Positions 52,457 through 61,485 of a stretch of 64,000 nt of DNA are shown piece after piece. Under the pieces are notes generated by a model, which was not told the origin of the DNA, made no database searches, and saw only the letters and a program-made list of their open reading frames with translations. The stretch's first letter is position 1, and each line of letters starts with the position of its first letter. The translations under genes were made by a program, and so were the position numbers. The stretch spans positions 62,001-126,000 of the forward strand of contig CAWBOI010000002.1 in NCBI GenBank assembly GCA_963790435.1, in the 5' to 3' direction. The DNA comes from Ilyomonas sp963790435. GTDB taxonomy: Bacteria > Bacteroidota > Bacteroidia > Chitinophagales > Chitinophagaceae.

Positions 52457-53469
52457 GATGGCTATTCATTGTTTGTTGTATCATAGCAACTGTTTGATTC
52501 GTATTGTCACCTATTTCATTCATCTTACCAACGGCTGCCGCAGCCGCAAAATCAATAGTATGTTGCGGCGATTGTTGATGATACAATCCATAAAGTAAAC
52601 CTGCCATAAAACAATCGCCGCTGCCTACTTTGTCCTTGATTGTTTTTACCCGATATTCTTTTGAAACGTACTGTTGCTGCTCATCATTCAACGCTGCGTA
52701 ATATCGTATGCCATTATCATTATCAAAGCGAAATGTTTGCGCAACCGTTTTGCATTTCGGAAACCGCTGCATTATATTTTGTGCTGTATCGTGTGCATGT
52801 TGAAGATAAGATGGTTTGCTTCCTCTTATCATGAATATCTTCATCTACCGGAATGCCTAATAATGTATTTGCGCTCCATATATTGCCCATGATTACATCA
52901 CAATAATCAACCAGTTCGGGCATTACATCAACTGGTTCTTTTCCCCATTTCCAAAGCTTTGCACGATGGTTTAAATCAACCGAAATACCCATGCCTTTTG
53001 CAACAGCAACCTCTAATGCTTCTTTGCAAACAGCGGTTGTGTTTGCATTCAGCGCAGGACTAATGGCACTGAAATGAAACCAGCCTGCCTCTTTCAACAC
53101 TTCATCCCAATTTATCATACCCGGTTGCAGTTCGCTGAATGAAGAATAAGCACGATCATAAATAACGCCGCTGTGTTTTAAATCGGTGCCTTGTGTTAGA
53201 TAATAAATGCCAATGCGGTTGCCCGAAAAATGAATGGGAGAAACATTAATTTGTTTTGCTGACAACACATCACAAATGTCTTCCGACAAAGCATTTTGCG
53301 GCAGTGCAGTGCAATACTGAACCGGTACTTCCCATGCGGCCAAAGCCGCAGCTACATTGAGTTCTGCGCCACCAATATATACCGGCATACAAGCCTGGTA
53401 TATCCATTGCGATTGGGGCAACGGAGACATGCGAAGCAATAATTCGCCAAAACAAAAGATCGGTTTCAT
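52449..53469 (-). pseudogene. kdgK: 2-keto-3-deoxygluconate kinase, frameshifted
   Basis: PfkB-family sugar kinase phosphorylating 2-keto-3-deoxygluconate. The first part runs from KPIFCFGELLLRMSPLPQSQ through the substrate-binding YIGGAELNVAAALAAWEVPV to GNIWSANTLLGIPVDEDIHD. The second, in another frame, from RGSKPSYLQHAHDTAQNIMQ to KVGSGDCFMAGLLYGLYHQQ, with the catalytic aspartate in GSGDCF. One base appears to be inserted near 52835. Start chosen at the ATG 53469. It is the first gene of the kinase-aldolase-transporter unit for uronate breakdown. Confidence 0.85.
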
Positions 53470-53667
53470 TGGTAATTTTTTTGAACCACAAGAGGCATGA
53501 AGAACACGAAGGTTCACAAAGTTTTTGATGATTGTAAAGTTTACACTTCATTTCATTCATGATAATGTAAGCTGAACGTAAAAACAAGTAAAAATAAAAC
53601 GCTGCCTTTTCAATTGCATTTGTTCCGTTCAAATTGCCGAAATTGCGGTAGAAAGTACCCTCCATTA

Positions 53668-54375
53668 ATGCAACAACAACTAACTTATATCTCAGTAGAT
53701 GACGACGAACTTGATCGTTTGCACATTGAAGCGATGGCTTCCTCTTTTTCTTTCTTACAAAACATAGGAACAAGCAGCAATGCCGTTGAAGGTTTTGAAA
53801 TGATTTCATTTTTAAAGCCCGATATTGTTTTTGCCGATATTGAAATGCCCGGTATCAGCGGCATGCGCATGGTGCAACAACTTGCCGGTGAAGTTCCTGC
53901 TCCGGTGTTTGTTACGTCTCATCCTGAGTTTGCGCTGGATGGTTTTGAATTGCAGGTATTTGATTATTTATTGAAGCCGGTAACCAGCGAACGCTTTGAA
54001 AAATGCGCGTTGCGATTGAAGGAGTTTTTTGAATTGCGCAAAAATGCTTTTGCCTTTGCAAAAGAAGAAGAACACAATTATATTGTTATTAAACAAGGAC
54101 ACGATAAATACAAGTTAGCGTTGGATGATATTGTATATCTGGAAGCGATGCGTGATTATACAAAACTGGTAACGGCTGCAAAGAACTATCTTGTGCTGGA
54201 AACGTTCAGCAACATGCTTCAGCAATTGCCATCTGAAAAATTTGTAAGAATTCATCGCAGCTACATTGTAAATAAAACCAAAATAGTTTCTGTTCAAAAG
54301 AATAAAATAAATATTCAGTCAGAGGAGTTGCCCGTAGGAAAATTATACAAACACGCATTACATTTTACAGATTGA
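53668..54375 (+). CDS. LytTR-type response regulator
   Basis: A 235-residue regulator from the ATG at 53668; an upstream ATG at 53614 adds 18 unlikely residues. Receiver domain at residues 1-120: YISVDDDELDRLHIEAMA, Asp57 as phosphoacceptor in DIVFADIEMPGISGM, and the lysine in FDYLLKPVTSERF. LytTR DNA-binding domain at about 135-235: YKLALDDIVYLEAMRDYTKL, then LQQLPSEKFVRIHRSYIVNK. It lies 50 bases before the sensor kinase gene and should be its partner, controlling genes that may include the secreted-protein run downstream. Confidence 0.92.
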   Translation: MQQQLTYISVDDDELDRLHIEAMASSFSFLQNIGTSSNAVEGFEMISFLKPDIVFADIEMPGISGMRMVQQLAGEVPAPVFVTSHPEFALDGFELQVFDYLLKPVTSERFEKCALRLKEFFELRKNAFAFAKEEEHNYIVIKQGHDKYKLALDDIVYLEAMRDYTKLVTAAKNYLVLETFSNMLQQLPSEKFVRIHRSYIVNKTKIVSVQKNKINIQSEELPVGKLYKHALHFTD

Positions 54376-54425
54376 TCTTTTTATTTTATTAATTGTTGTA
54401 TCACTTATCAATTTTTTAAAACAAT

Positions 54426-56546
54426 ATGAAGCAAAGGCTTTTTATATTTTTTGCATTATTGTATGCACTAACATTTCAGGCTAAAGCGCAAGCTCCTGAT
54501 TTGTCGAAGTTGAATAATGCCAATGATAAAATAAAAGCATGGATTGATTACTGCAAAGTGTTACGTTTGAATAAAGATGGTGCTGCAAACAATTATATTC
54601 TGTTGCAAAAAGCAGGTTTACAAGGGTTGCAGTTGGTGCAGCCAGATGACCATTTAGATAAAGCAAGTTTTTACTTATACACTGCGCTCGGATACTATTA
54701 CCAGATAAAGTTTGATAGCGCTCAATATTATTTTTATCAAAGCCAGCACAGTGCGCAGCTTGCCAAATCAACTAAATTAATTGCCGCCTCCAGCGAAGCA
54801 TTAATGAGTCTTAATTTTCAATTGCAGCAATTTGATAAAGTGGATGAATGCAAAACTCTTCTTCAAACGATTGCGGATACAACAAAAGATAAATCTATAC
54901 TACAGGATATTTACTCTGCTTTCGGCAGTTACTATCAGCAAAAATCGTATTACAGTGCGGCACAGGATTATTATATCAAAAGCATACAGTTGCGTGAAAA
55001 ATATGTAGATACAACAGAAGATTCAAAAGCAAAGTTTGATTATGCCATTCAATGCGATCAGCTTTCCAAGCTCTATCTGAATACGCAAATGGCTGATAAA
55101 AGCCTTGCCTCATTAAGACAGGGGCAGCGTTTTGCCAATGTATCGCCGCTTGTACACAATCGTTTGCTAAGTTCTTTTGTGGAAGCTTTTACCACGTCAG
55201 GCAATATTGATTCTGCTTTGTATTATAACAACCAGCTTGCAGAAAATACACAAAACCAAACTTCATTTCCATCAGAGCTTGTTTCTTCCAATCTCAACAT
55301 CGCTATTTATTATATTGATCATAAGCAGTATGGCAAAGCACTTCCTTATGCAGAGAAAGGCGATTCATTGGCAGCATTAACGCAATCACCTTTTTTAATC
55401 TTTCAGTCGCAAATGATAATGGGAAGATATTTACAGGAAACAGGCAATTACGAAAAGTCAATTTCCTTATTGAATGGAGCACTTCCTGTTGCGCAGCAAC
55501 TGAATAAAGAACTGTATTCTAATATACTTAAATATCTCGCGCTGGATTACAAAGGGTTGAATAATTCAGCCACTTCATTGCAATATTATGAACGCTATGT
55601 CGGGTTGCAGGATACGCTTTCAAAAGAAAAATTATCAAGAACATTTGCAGACCTTGAAACACATTATCAAACAAATGAAAAAGAACAAAGAATTGTTTCG
55701 CTAAATCAAAAAAACGAATTGAATACTCTTGAACTAAAGCAGGCTTCCAACACTAAGCGTATCCTGATAATTGGGTTGATAAGTCTCTCCATTTTTTCTT
55801 TACTGCTTTATTTTATTTATCGAAACATAGAAAAGCTGAACAAACAACTCAATCTTCAAAAAGCAGAATTGCAAATACTGAATGGTCAGCTTTCTGTGGC
55901 AAACGATACCAAGGCAAAATTGTTTGGCATTGTAAGCCACGATTTGCGGGCGCCGGTAAGTAAGATTATACAACTCATGCAAATGCAAAAAGAGCATCCG
56001 CAATTGCTGGATGGGCAAACGGTGCAAAGGCACGAAGCAGGAATAAAGCAAGCTACCGAAATGGTGTTGGAAACAATGGAAGATTTGCTCTTGTGGAGCA
56101 AAAGCCAGATGCAGCATTTTAAGGCAGATAAAACCCTGGTAAACCTGCATGATGTTGTTGTGAAAGAATGCGATTTTTTACAATCTGCTGCGGAAGAAAA
56201 AAACATTGTTATCAATAATGAGCTTCCACAACGTTTTTTGCAAACAACCGATGAAAATTTTATTGCTGTTATCATACGCAACTTGTTGCAAAACGCTATC
56301 AAATATGCTGATGCGGCCACGGCTATCTCTATCACAGCAAAGGAAAATAGCCTGCAGATAACCAATACAACTTCAAGTGCCAATGTTGAAGAGCTGAACA
56401 AACAATTTGGCCAAAAACAAATCAACAGCAAAGCTTCGGGACTTGGGTTTCAAATTGTGAACGACCTTGCTGAACAGTTACATCACCAGGTTTTTTTTGA
56501 ACAACTGAGCAACGGGCGCATCGCTGCTGTTATTCGGTTTGTGTAA
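54426..56546 (+). CDS. TPR-repeat sensor histidine kinase
   Basis: A 706-residue kinase. Signal peptide with cut near FQAKAQA, then a periplasmic region of TPR-like repeats from about residue 85 to 410 (such as YYQQKSYYSAAQDYYIKSIQ and LPYAEKGDSLAALTQ), one membrane helix at about 445-465 (ILIIGLISLSIFSLLLYFIY), a short coiled coil, then the kinase. H-box LFGIVSHDLRAPVSKI with His505, N-box IRNLLQNAIKYADAATAI, and a G-box SGLGFQIVNDLAEQL. Autophosphorylates and passes phosphate to the LytTR regulator upstream. Confidence 0.9.
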   Translation: MKQRLFIFFALLYALTFQAKAQAPDLSKLNNANDKIKAWIDYCKVLRLNKDGAANNYILLQKAGLQGLQLVQPDDHLDKASFYLYTALGYYYQIKFDSAQYYFYQSQHSAQLAKSTKLIAASSEALMSLNFQLQQFDKVDECKTLLQTIADTTKDKSILQDIYSAFGSYYQQKSYYSAAQDYYIKSIQLREKYVDTTEDSKAKFDYAIQCDQLSKLYLNTQMADKSLASLRQGQRFANVSPLVHNRLLSSFVEAFTTSGNIDSALYYNNQLAENTQNQTSFPSELVSSNLNIAIYYIDHKQYGKALPYAEKGDSLAALTQSPFLIFQSQMIMGRYLQETGNYEKSISLLNGALPVAQQLNKELYSNILKYLALDYKGLNNSATSLQYYERYVGLQDTLSKEKLSRTFADLETHYQTNEKEQRIVSLNQKNELNTLELKQASNTKRILIIGLISLSIFSLLLYFIYRNIEKLNKQLNLQKAELQILNGQLSVANDTKAKLFGIVSHDLRAPVSKIIQLMQMQKEHPQLLDGQTVQRHEAGIKQATEMVLETMEDLLLWSKSQMQHFKADKTLVNLHDVVVKECDFLQSAAEEKNIVINNELPQRFLQTTDENFIAVIIRNLLQNAIKYADAATAISITAKENSLQITNTTSSANVEELNKQFGQKQINSKASGLGFQIVNDLAEQLHHQVFFEQLSNGRIAAVIRFV

Positions 56547-56618
56547 GCTGCAGAAAGATGCCAGATACTTTTTACGCTCCATCCATAATTAGTTTTATAA
56601 ATGATAATCAAGGCCGGC

Positions 56619-56687
56619 GTCATTCCGCAAATGCCCTCAACACGAGCTTGCACCTTTACGTTTTCACGAGGGCTTTGTGCGGAATCT
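56619..56687 (+). repeat. REP-like hairpin element, left copy
   Basis: A 69-base element whose ends ATTCCGCA...GCCCTC and GAGGGC...TGCGGAAT pair with each other. It is repeated in opposite orientation at 56763-56831 with about six sevenths of the bases equal. Confidence 0.75.
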
Positions 56688-56762
56688 GATGATTGAATAA
56701 TGAAGATGGTTGCATGCAATAAGACGTTTACAACACAGCAACTTGTTCAATTTCACAAGAGC

Positions 56763-56831
56763 AGATTCCGCACAAAGCCCTCGTGAAAACATAAAGGTGC
56801 AGCATTGCGCCGAGGGCAATTGCGGAATGAC
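56763..56831 (-). repeat. REP-like hairpin element, right copy
   Basis: Opposed copy of the element at 56619-56687; 75 bases separate the two. Together they look like the paired repeats mobilised by REP-associated transposases in other bacteria. Confidence 0.75.
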
Positions 56832-57015
56832 GGAAGCCATAAGCCTGCTCCCTTGACAACCGTTTATAGTTGAGTTTATAAAAAGCCAGGCACTGTAGCC
56901 ATCTACTTTTCCTTTTGTCGGTTTTTCCGATACGTTTGTCGGTTATAGCATAATTCCCGTTTTCCTGTTCATCAATTTTACCGATACCTTTTCGTATCAC
57001 AAAAATTGATGGATT

Positions 57016-58068
57016 ATGAAACAGAAAAACACTTTCTTTTTAACCGTTATTATCTTTACAGCATTTGTCTTTTTTTCAAATTTTGCAAACGCCCAGTTTT
57101 TAAAAAAGATAATAAATGAGGCAAAACAAACAACGCAAAACCGCGCAAACAGCAAAGCCAGCGATGCTACCAACAAAGCGATAGACGGCGTTCTGCAACC
57201 CAAATCAAACAACAATTCTTCAAACGTAGATACAGCCGCAATGGGCGGTGTTCTTGGTGCATTTGCAAAAGCAGCGAAAGATAATCCTAACGATACTTCG
57301 ATGAGCGATTTGATAAGCAAGAGCTTAGGCAATCTTACCGGAAGAGGAGGCGTGTCAGCTGCCGATTCTATAGCTGCTATCAAAACATATACAACTGCAA
57401 ATGGTGGAAGCGGAATTTATTATGAATACACAATTGAAAGCAATACAAAAGAACGGGGCAATGTAAAAAGTACTTCAAAAATGTATGCAACCAATAATGG
57501 TGAAGCCCGTTCTGAGATGAACCTGGCTGCCATGATGGGTGCAAAAAACGGGACCGCATTAATTGTTATTGCAAGAATGAGCCAGCCGCATTACAGCCTT
57601 ATACTGGACGATGAAAACAAAGCGTATTCGCTGAATGTGATAGATACTTCTCTTATTAACGGCATACATCAAAAATATGAAGTAACGAAACTTGGTAATG
57701 AAACGGTAAACGGCTACAACTGCACGCATGCAAAACTGGTTTCTACATCAGGTTCAGGAATGTTTAAATCATCAAGCACAGAAGAGATATGGACGAGTGT
57801 TGATGTGCCCGGATATGAACTGTTTAAAAAAGCAACGCTGCAACAAAACATGACGCCCGGAATAATGAAAGCCTTAACTGATGCGGGCTGCGGCGGTTTT
57901 TTTGTGAAGATGATAAGCGGTGATAAAAAGTATTCGATGACGATGCAATTGAGCAAAGCAGAGAAGCAATCCTTTCCCGCATCCCTGTTTAAAATTCCCT
58001 CCGGTTATACCGAATCGAAAAGCAATCTGATGTTTGCCAATATGATGGGCGCGATGCCTAAAAAATAA
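57016..58068 (+). CDS. Secreted DUF4412-domain protein
   Basis: A 350-residue exported protein with signal peptide ending SNFANAQ. Directly after the cut site comes the helical stretch FLKKIINEAKQTTQNRANSK, ASDATNKAIDGVL, which is shared with the protein at 59487. Residues of about 130-340 form a DUF4412-like domain: GSGIYYEYTIESN, MYATNNGEARSEMNLAAMM, KLGNETVNGYNCTHAKLVST (the conserved YNCTHA motif) and EEIWTSVDVPGYELFKKATL. Such proteins carry a lipocalin-like or outer-membrane-associated fold; function unknown. First of a run of secreted genes. Confidence 0.8.
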   Translation: MKQKNTFFLTVIIFTAFVFFSNFANAQFLKKIINEAKQTTQNRANSKASDATNKAIDGVLQPKSNNNSSNVDTAAMGGVLGAFAKAAKDNPNDTSMSDLISKSLGNLTGRGGVSAADSIAAIKTYTTANGGSGIYYEYTIESNTKERGNVKSTSKMYATNNGEARSEMNLAAMMGAKNGTALIVIARMSQPHYSLILDDENKAYSLNVIDTSLINGIHQKYEVTKLGNETVNGYNCTHAKLVSTSGSGMFKSSSTEEIWTSVDVPGYELFKKATLQQNMTPGIMKALTDAGCGGFFVKMISGDKKYSMTMQLSKAEKQSFPASLFKIPSGYTESKSNLMFANMMGAMPKK

Positions 58069-58093
58069 TTGACTGATTTTTAAAACCATTCTT

Positions 58094-58687
58094 ATGCAAC
58101 GTTTTAAATTATTTATCGTACTCTTTTTTTCAGCATTTTCATTGTTTGCATGTTCAAATAATAGTTCAACATCAGCGAATAAAGACAACTCTTCAAATTT
58201 TACCTCCAATAAAACCGGTGATAGCACTTATGCAGGCAAATCAAGTTTGGCTTATACAATAGAGGGAAAGCATCATGCAATAAAAGATTTCCTGAATAAA
58301 GGCGATGGAAAATATTTGATGGCACTGTTCCTTAATGAAGTGAAAACTAAACCTGACGGCATGGTAGAAATAAATCTTACCAATGAACTATCTAAGGAAG
58401 TGTTTAATTTTTTAATTGAAAATAAGGGAAGCACAACTATTCTGCATTACACGCCAAGCCTTTCAGATTTTGCCAATAAAAAAAGTTATTCAGGAAATTA
58501 TATGTCGCCAACGTATAAAAACTATTATGCTGATTCAGTAACAGTATCAATTACCAACATCAATGCAACAAATGTTGCCGGTACGTTTTCAGGGAAATTT
58601 TTATCCGATGATGACAAACCTGTACCGTTACTGATAACAGACGGAAGTTTTGATGTGCTATTTACTAAAGACAAAGGCAATAATTAA
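58094..58687 (+). CDS. Lipoprotein, unknown function (paralogue of 62209-62790)
   Basis: A 197-residue lipoprotein with lipobox at SLFACSNN. The mature part ends in ITNINATNVAGTFSGKF and LLITDGSFDVLF, which closely matches LTNISSTRVSGTFSGKV and LTITDGKFDIPV in the lipoprotein encoded at 62209-62790. This GTFSGK...ITDGxF ending is found in Bacteroidota lipoproteins of the DUF6252 kind, as I recall. It follows the DUF4412 gene by 25 bases and is probably co-transcribed. Confidence 0.75.
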   Translation: MQRFKLFIVLFFSAFSLFACSNNSSTSANKDNSSNFTSNKTGDSTYAGKSSLAYTIEGKHHAIKDFLNKGDGKYLMALFLNEVKTKPDGMVEINLTNELSKEVFNFLIENKGSTTILHYTPSLSDFANKKSYSGNYMSPTYKNYYADSVTVSITNINATNVAGTFSGKFLSDDDKPVPLLITDGSFDVLFTKDKGNN

Positions 58688-58773
58688 AAAGCCTTTCAAT
58701 GAACTTATGCGTTTTAAAAGTTTATTTCAAATGAAAAAGGAAAATACTTTTTATACACTTTAAATTTTAAATC

Positions 58774-59281
58774 ATGAATTTCCAACAAATGCACATACAG
58801 CGCAAAGCAGTTATTATAGGCGCGGCAATAGGTATAATTGCCTGTTTCCTGCCGTGGTTCAGATTATGGTATAGGATCGGTAAATGGCATGAACGGTATG
58901 GGTGTGCTGGTGTTTATACTTTTTATTTTGGCAGGGCTTCTTGCCCTGGCTGGCAACCAGAAAAATTATATTCCCGCAAAAATGTGGCTGCCCGTGTTTG
59001 GCGCCGGCGTAATAAATATTTGCATCACCGCTTATCTTATAATCCGGTGGGAATCTGCAATGAGTGGCGTTAGCAATGAAAGCGGAGTTTATGGCAGTAT
59101 AGGTCTTAGCGTTGGAATATGGGCTGCTATTGCAGGCGCCATTGTTGTTGCCTTCGGCGCTTACCGTTTCCGTTCAGCAGACAGCAACATGAAAGATTCA
59201 TTCCGGTCGTTGAAAAGTGATGTGGACAAGGCGATATCAGACAAAGGAAAAGATAGCAATACGATACCTCCTCAATCATAA
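58774..59281 (+). pseudogene. Small polytopic membrane protein, frameshifted
   Basis: Starts MNFQQMHIQRKAVIIGAAIG with the helix IIACFLPWF, then near 58865 the frame must change by +1 to continue as GSVNGMNGMGVLVFILFILA, GLLALAGNQ, and two more helices (MWLPVFGAGVINICITAYLI, SIGLSVGIWAAIAGAIVVAF). The Phe-Leu-Pro-Trp followed by GSVNG recalls a family of small four-helix Bacteroidota membrane proteins. The C-terminus is charged and soluble. One inserted base is the simplest reading. Confidence 0.7.
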
Positions 59282-59486
59282 GCTGTATAAAAGCTATCCC
59301 TGATTTTTATAAAAGCAAACCATTGTTGCTGAAACGATTTTACATTTTAACGTGAAGTTCCTGGTAATAAAAAGGTGAATCACTCTTTTCTCTCATCTCT
59401 TTTTGTCATTCTTCATGTTATATAAAATCAAAAGGCGGTTTGCTATTTAGCAGTATGATAAAGGCTTCGCAAAAACAATAATTTCT

Positions 59487-60377
59487 ATGTATTTCAAATC
59501 AAAAATAGGCATTGCTTTCATTGTTATGCTTTTGGCAAAGAGCAATGTTGGTCATGCGCAGTTGCTGAAAGGTGTTTTGAACTCGGTAAAGCAAACTGGC
59601 CAAAACAGGGCAAATGGAAAAGTAGATCAAATCACCAATAAAGCATTGGATAAGATAGATAATTTGGGCAAAAACAAATCGAAAAACAATACTACTGATA
59701 ATAACACAAATTCACCATCTGCACAAGACACGACAAAGCCAGTTAACAATAATGCGCAAAAACAAAGCACAGCTTCCTCTGAATCCAATAACAGTAACAA
59801 TTCTTCATCACAAAACAATCAATACAATTCTAATGGAAGCTTCATCAATTTGAACCTTTCATCCAACAGAATTATTGCAGGTGGCGCCGTGCAAATAACC
59901 GGCTCAAGTATTAGATACCAAAATTTTAAGTCTGTTATAGTAACCATAGCGGCAGCAGATGGTAGCCGCAAAGAAAGCCGGACGCTTACTCTTGATACAA
60001 GCGGTGCCTACTCTACTATATGGCAATTAAACACAGACGATAGTTACACTGTTACTGCAAAAAGCAGCGATGGCAAAAGCTCAATCAGTAAAGAATTAGG
60101 TGTATATAAGCCCGATGATATTGACTCGGTAATTGAGCCTTTAAAAACCGGCATAATCAAAGCATCTGACAAGCTGAAAGAAGATATTGATAAAGTAAAA
60201 ACAACGCTTACTTCACAGGATGGAGATGCATTGCAAAAAAAGATGAATGATTTTACTGATAAGAAAGATAAGGTATTAAAACAATTAAACGATGTAGCCG
60301 CTGCAGGCAAAGGACTGACTAATGTTGAAAAAAAATATGGCGGATTACCTTCTTCTGTGTTTAGCAAATTTATCTGA
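59487..60377 (+). CDS. Secreted protein with QxLK...KQT.QNRAN module (N-terminal part)
   Basis: A 296-residue reading frame with signal peptide ending NVGHAQ. It begins LLKGVLNSVKQTGQNRANGK, VDQITNKALDKID, like the protein at 57016. A long Asn/Ser-rich linker follows (about residues 50-115), then a beta-sandwich of about 90 residues (LSSNRIIAGGAVQITGSSIR, YSTIWQLNTDDSYTVTAKSS) that resembles Ig-like or CARDB-like domains, and a helical end. The frame stops at 60377 within the beginning of the next reading frame, and the helical part seems to continue there, so a +1 insertion near 60365 probably split one longer protein. Two 11-mer copies lie inside the linker region. Confidence 0.7.
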   Translation: MYFKSKIGIAFIVMLLAKSNVGHAQLLKGVLNSVKQTGQNRANGKVDQITNKALDKIDNLGKNKSKNNTTDNNTNSPSAQDTTKPVNNNAQKQSTASSESNNSNNSSSQNNQYNSNGSFINLNLSSNRIIAGGAVQITGSSIRYQNFKSVIVTIAAADGSRKESRTLTLDTSGAYSTIWQLNTDDSYTVTAKSSDGKSSISKELGVYKPDDIDSVIEPLKTGIIKASDKLKEDIDKVKTTLTSQDGDALQKKMNDFTDKKDKVLKQLNDVAAAGKGLTNVEKKYGGLPSSVFSKFI

Positions 60378-61470
60378 TATGACAGATGTTGTATCGCAGG
60401 AAACAAAACAGATAGACGTGGCAATTGAAGCAACAGAACATAAGTCTTACGATAACAGCGTTTGTGAATATTTGGTGATGGTTAGTGAAGCCTGTGCTGC
60501 GTTTTCAACGTGCATGAGTTTTGAAGGAAAGTTTACAAAGACTATACTAAACATTGCTAATGGAAAAGCATATCCTGCTGTTGCAAGCTATGGTGCAGGA
60601 GCTTTGACAGGTGGCAGCGATGCAGCGGGAAAAGCAGCCGCCGAATGCTCCTCACTATTTTTAGGTGCTGCCACCGAAAGTGAAGCGTTGAAAGCCAACT
60701 TTAACCCGCTTTCTTTTGGCGGTGATATTGTGCAAATGTGTTCTGATTTGTTGCTGAAAAGATATTGCGCTGTTATGAGCGGCGATCTCAATCATAAATA
60801 CGAATGCACATTCCGCAATAAATCCAACGATGTGTGGTGGGATTATACTTATACAACGGAAGCGGTTATCAGCCTGCGCTATCCTAAAAACAACAAAGGC
60901 GGTAATATTATAAAAATGAAAGGCAATATAGAAGGTAACGCAACAAAGTTTACCATCTATCAAAATGCGCAGCAGATAGATGAGTATAAAGATGCAATGA
61001 AAGGAAGAGAACGCTTTACACAATTTTATTCGCTTTGTCTTCATAAGCCTGTTGCCATTCCTTTTTCCGCAGCATCGGCAGATAAAGACATTGGTTTTGG
61101 TGCGGTGGCAAGAGCCATTGCAACGCCTGCTTCTTTTAATATTCCGATTGATGCAGATTATGATGTGGCGCAAAAAAAAGTAACGATATATGTGAACGAT
61201 GCGCTGGTTGATTTCACGCCGGTCGTTTGTTACATCTACGGCTACATCTCAATAGCGGCGGGCATTCCACTGGTAACAAGAGTAAATTATCCCATCAATT
61301 CTGTAAAGCTTACACTGGGTAAAGCAATTAAAGAGAACAGCCATTTTTCTGTGCAAACTGATGGCAATAATAACCTGACAATCAGCGGAACCGGAGACAC
61401 CAGATTGGGAGATCAATCTTCCAGCATTGAGCACAACATTCATTTTTCTTTCAACCTGAAAAGCGAGTAA
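60322..61470 (+). CDS. Probable C-terminal part of the preceding secreted protein
   Basis: A 382-residue frame overlapping the previous one by 56 bases, without a signal peptide, unlike all its neighbours. From about SDMTDVVSQETKQIDVAIEA it continues a helical region, then YPAVASYGAGALTGGSDAAG, a beta-rich region (KYECTFRNKSNDVWWDYTYT), and GTGDTRLGDQSSSIEHNIHF near the end. No known domain recognised. The simplest view is that 59487-61470 was one gene of about 660 codons. If it is a separate gene, its product would stay in the cytoplasm. Confidence 0.6.
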   Translation: MLKKNMADYLLLCLANLSDMTDVVSQETKQIDVAIEATEHKSYDNSVCEYLVMVSEACAAFSTCMSFEGKFTKTILNIANGKAYPAVASYGAGALTGGSDAAGKAAAECSSLFLGAATESEALKANFNPLSFGGDIVQMCSDLLLKRYCAVMSGDLNHKYECTFRNKSNDVWWDYTYTTEAVISLRYPKNNKGGNIIKMKGNIEGNATKFTIYQNAQQIDEYKDAMKGRERFTQFYSLCLHKPVAIPFSAASADKDIGFGAVARAIATPASFNIPIDADYDVAQKKVTIYVNDALVDFTPVVCYIYGYISIAAGIPLVTRVNYPINSVKLTLGKAIKENSHFSVQTDGNNNLTISGTGDTRLGDQSSSIEHNIHFSFNLKSE

Positions 61471-61485
61471 CACGCTTGTACAATT

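Larger units (their letters stand above)
56547..57015. other. Intergenic region with a pair of opposed REP-like elements
   Basis: No gene. It contains the two hairpin elements listed next, and near the right end several copies of GTCGGT and CCGATAC (56916-56995) that could be part of the promoter of the secreted-protein run. Confidence 0.5.
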
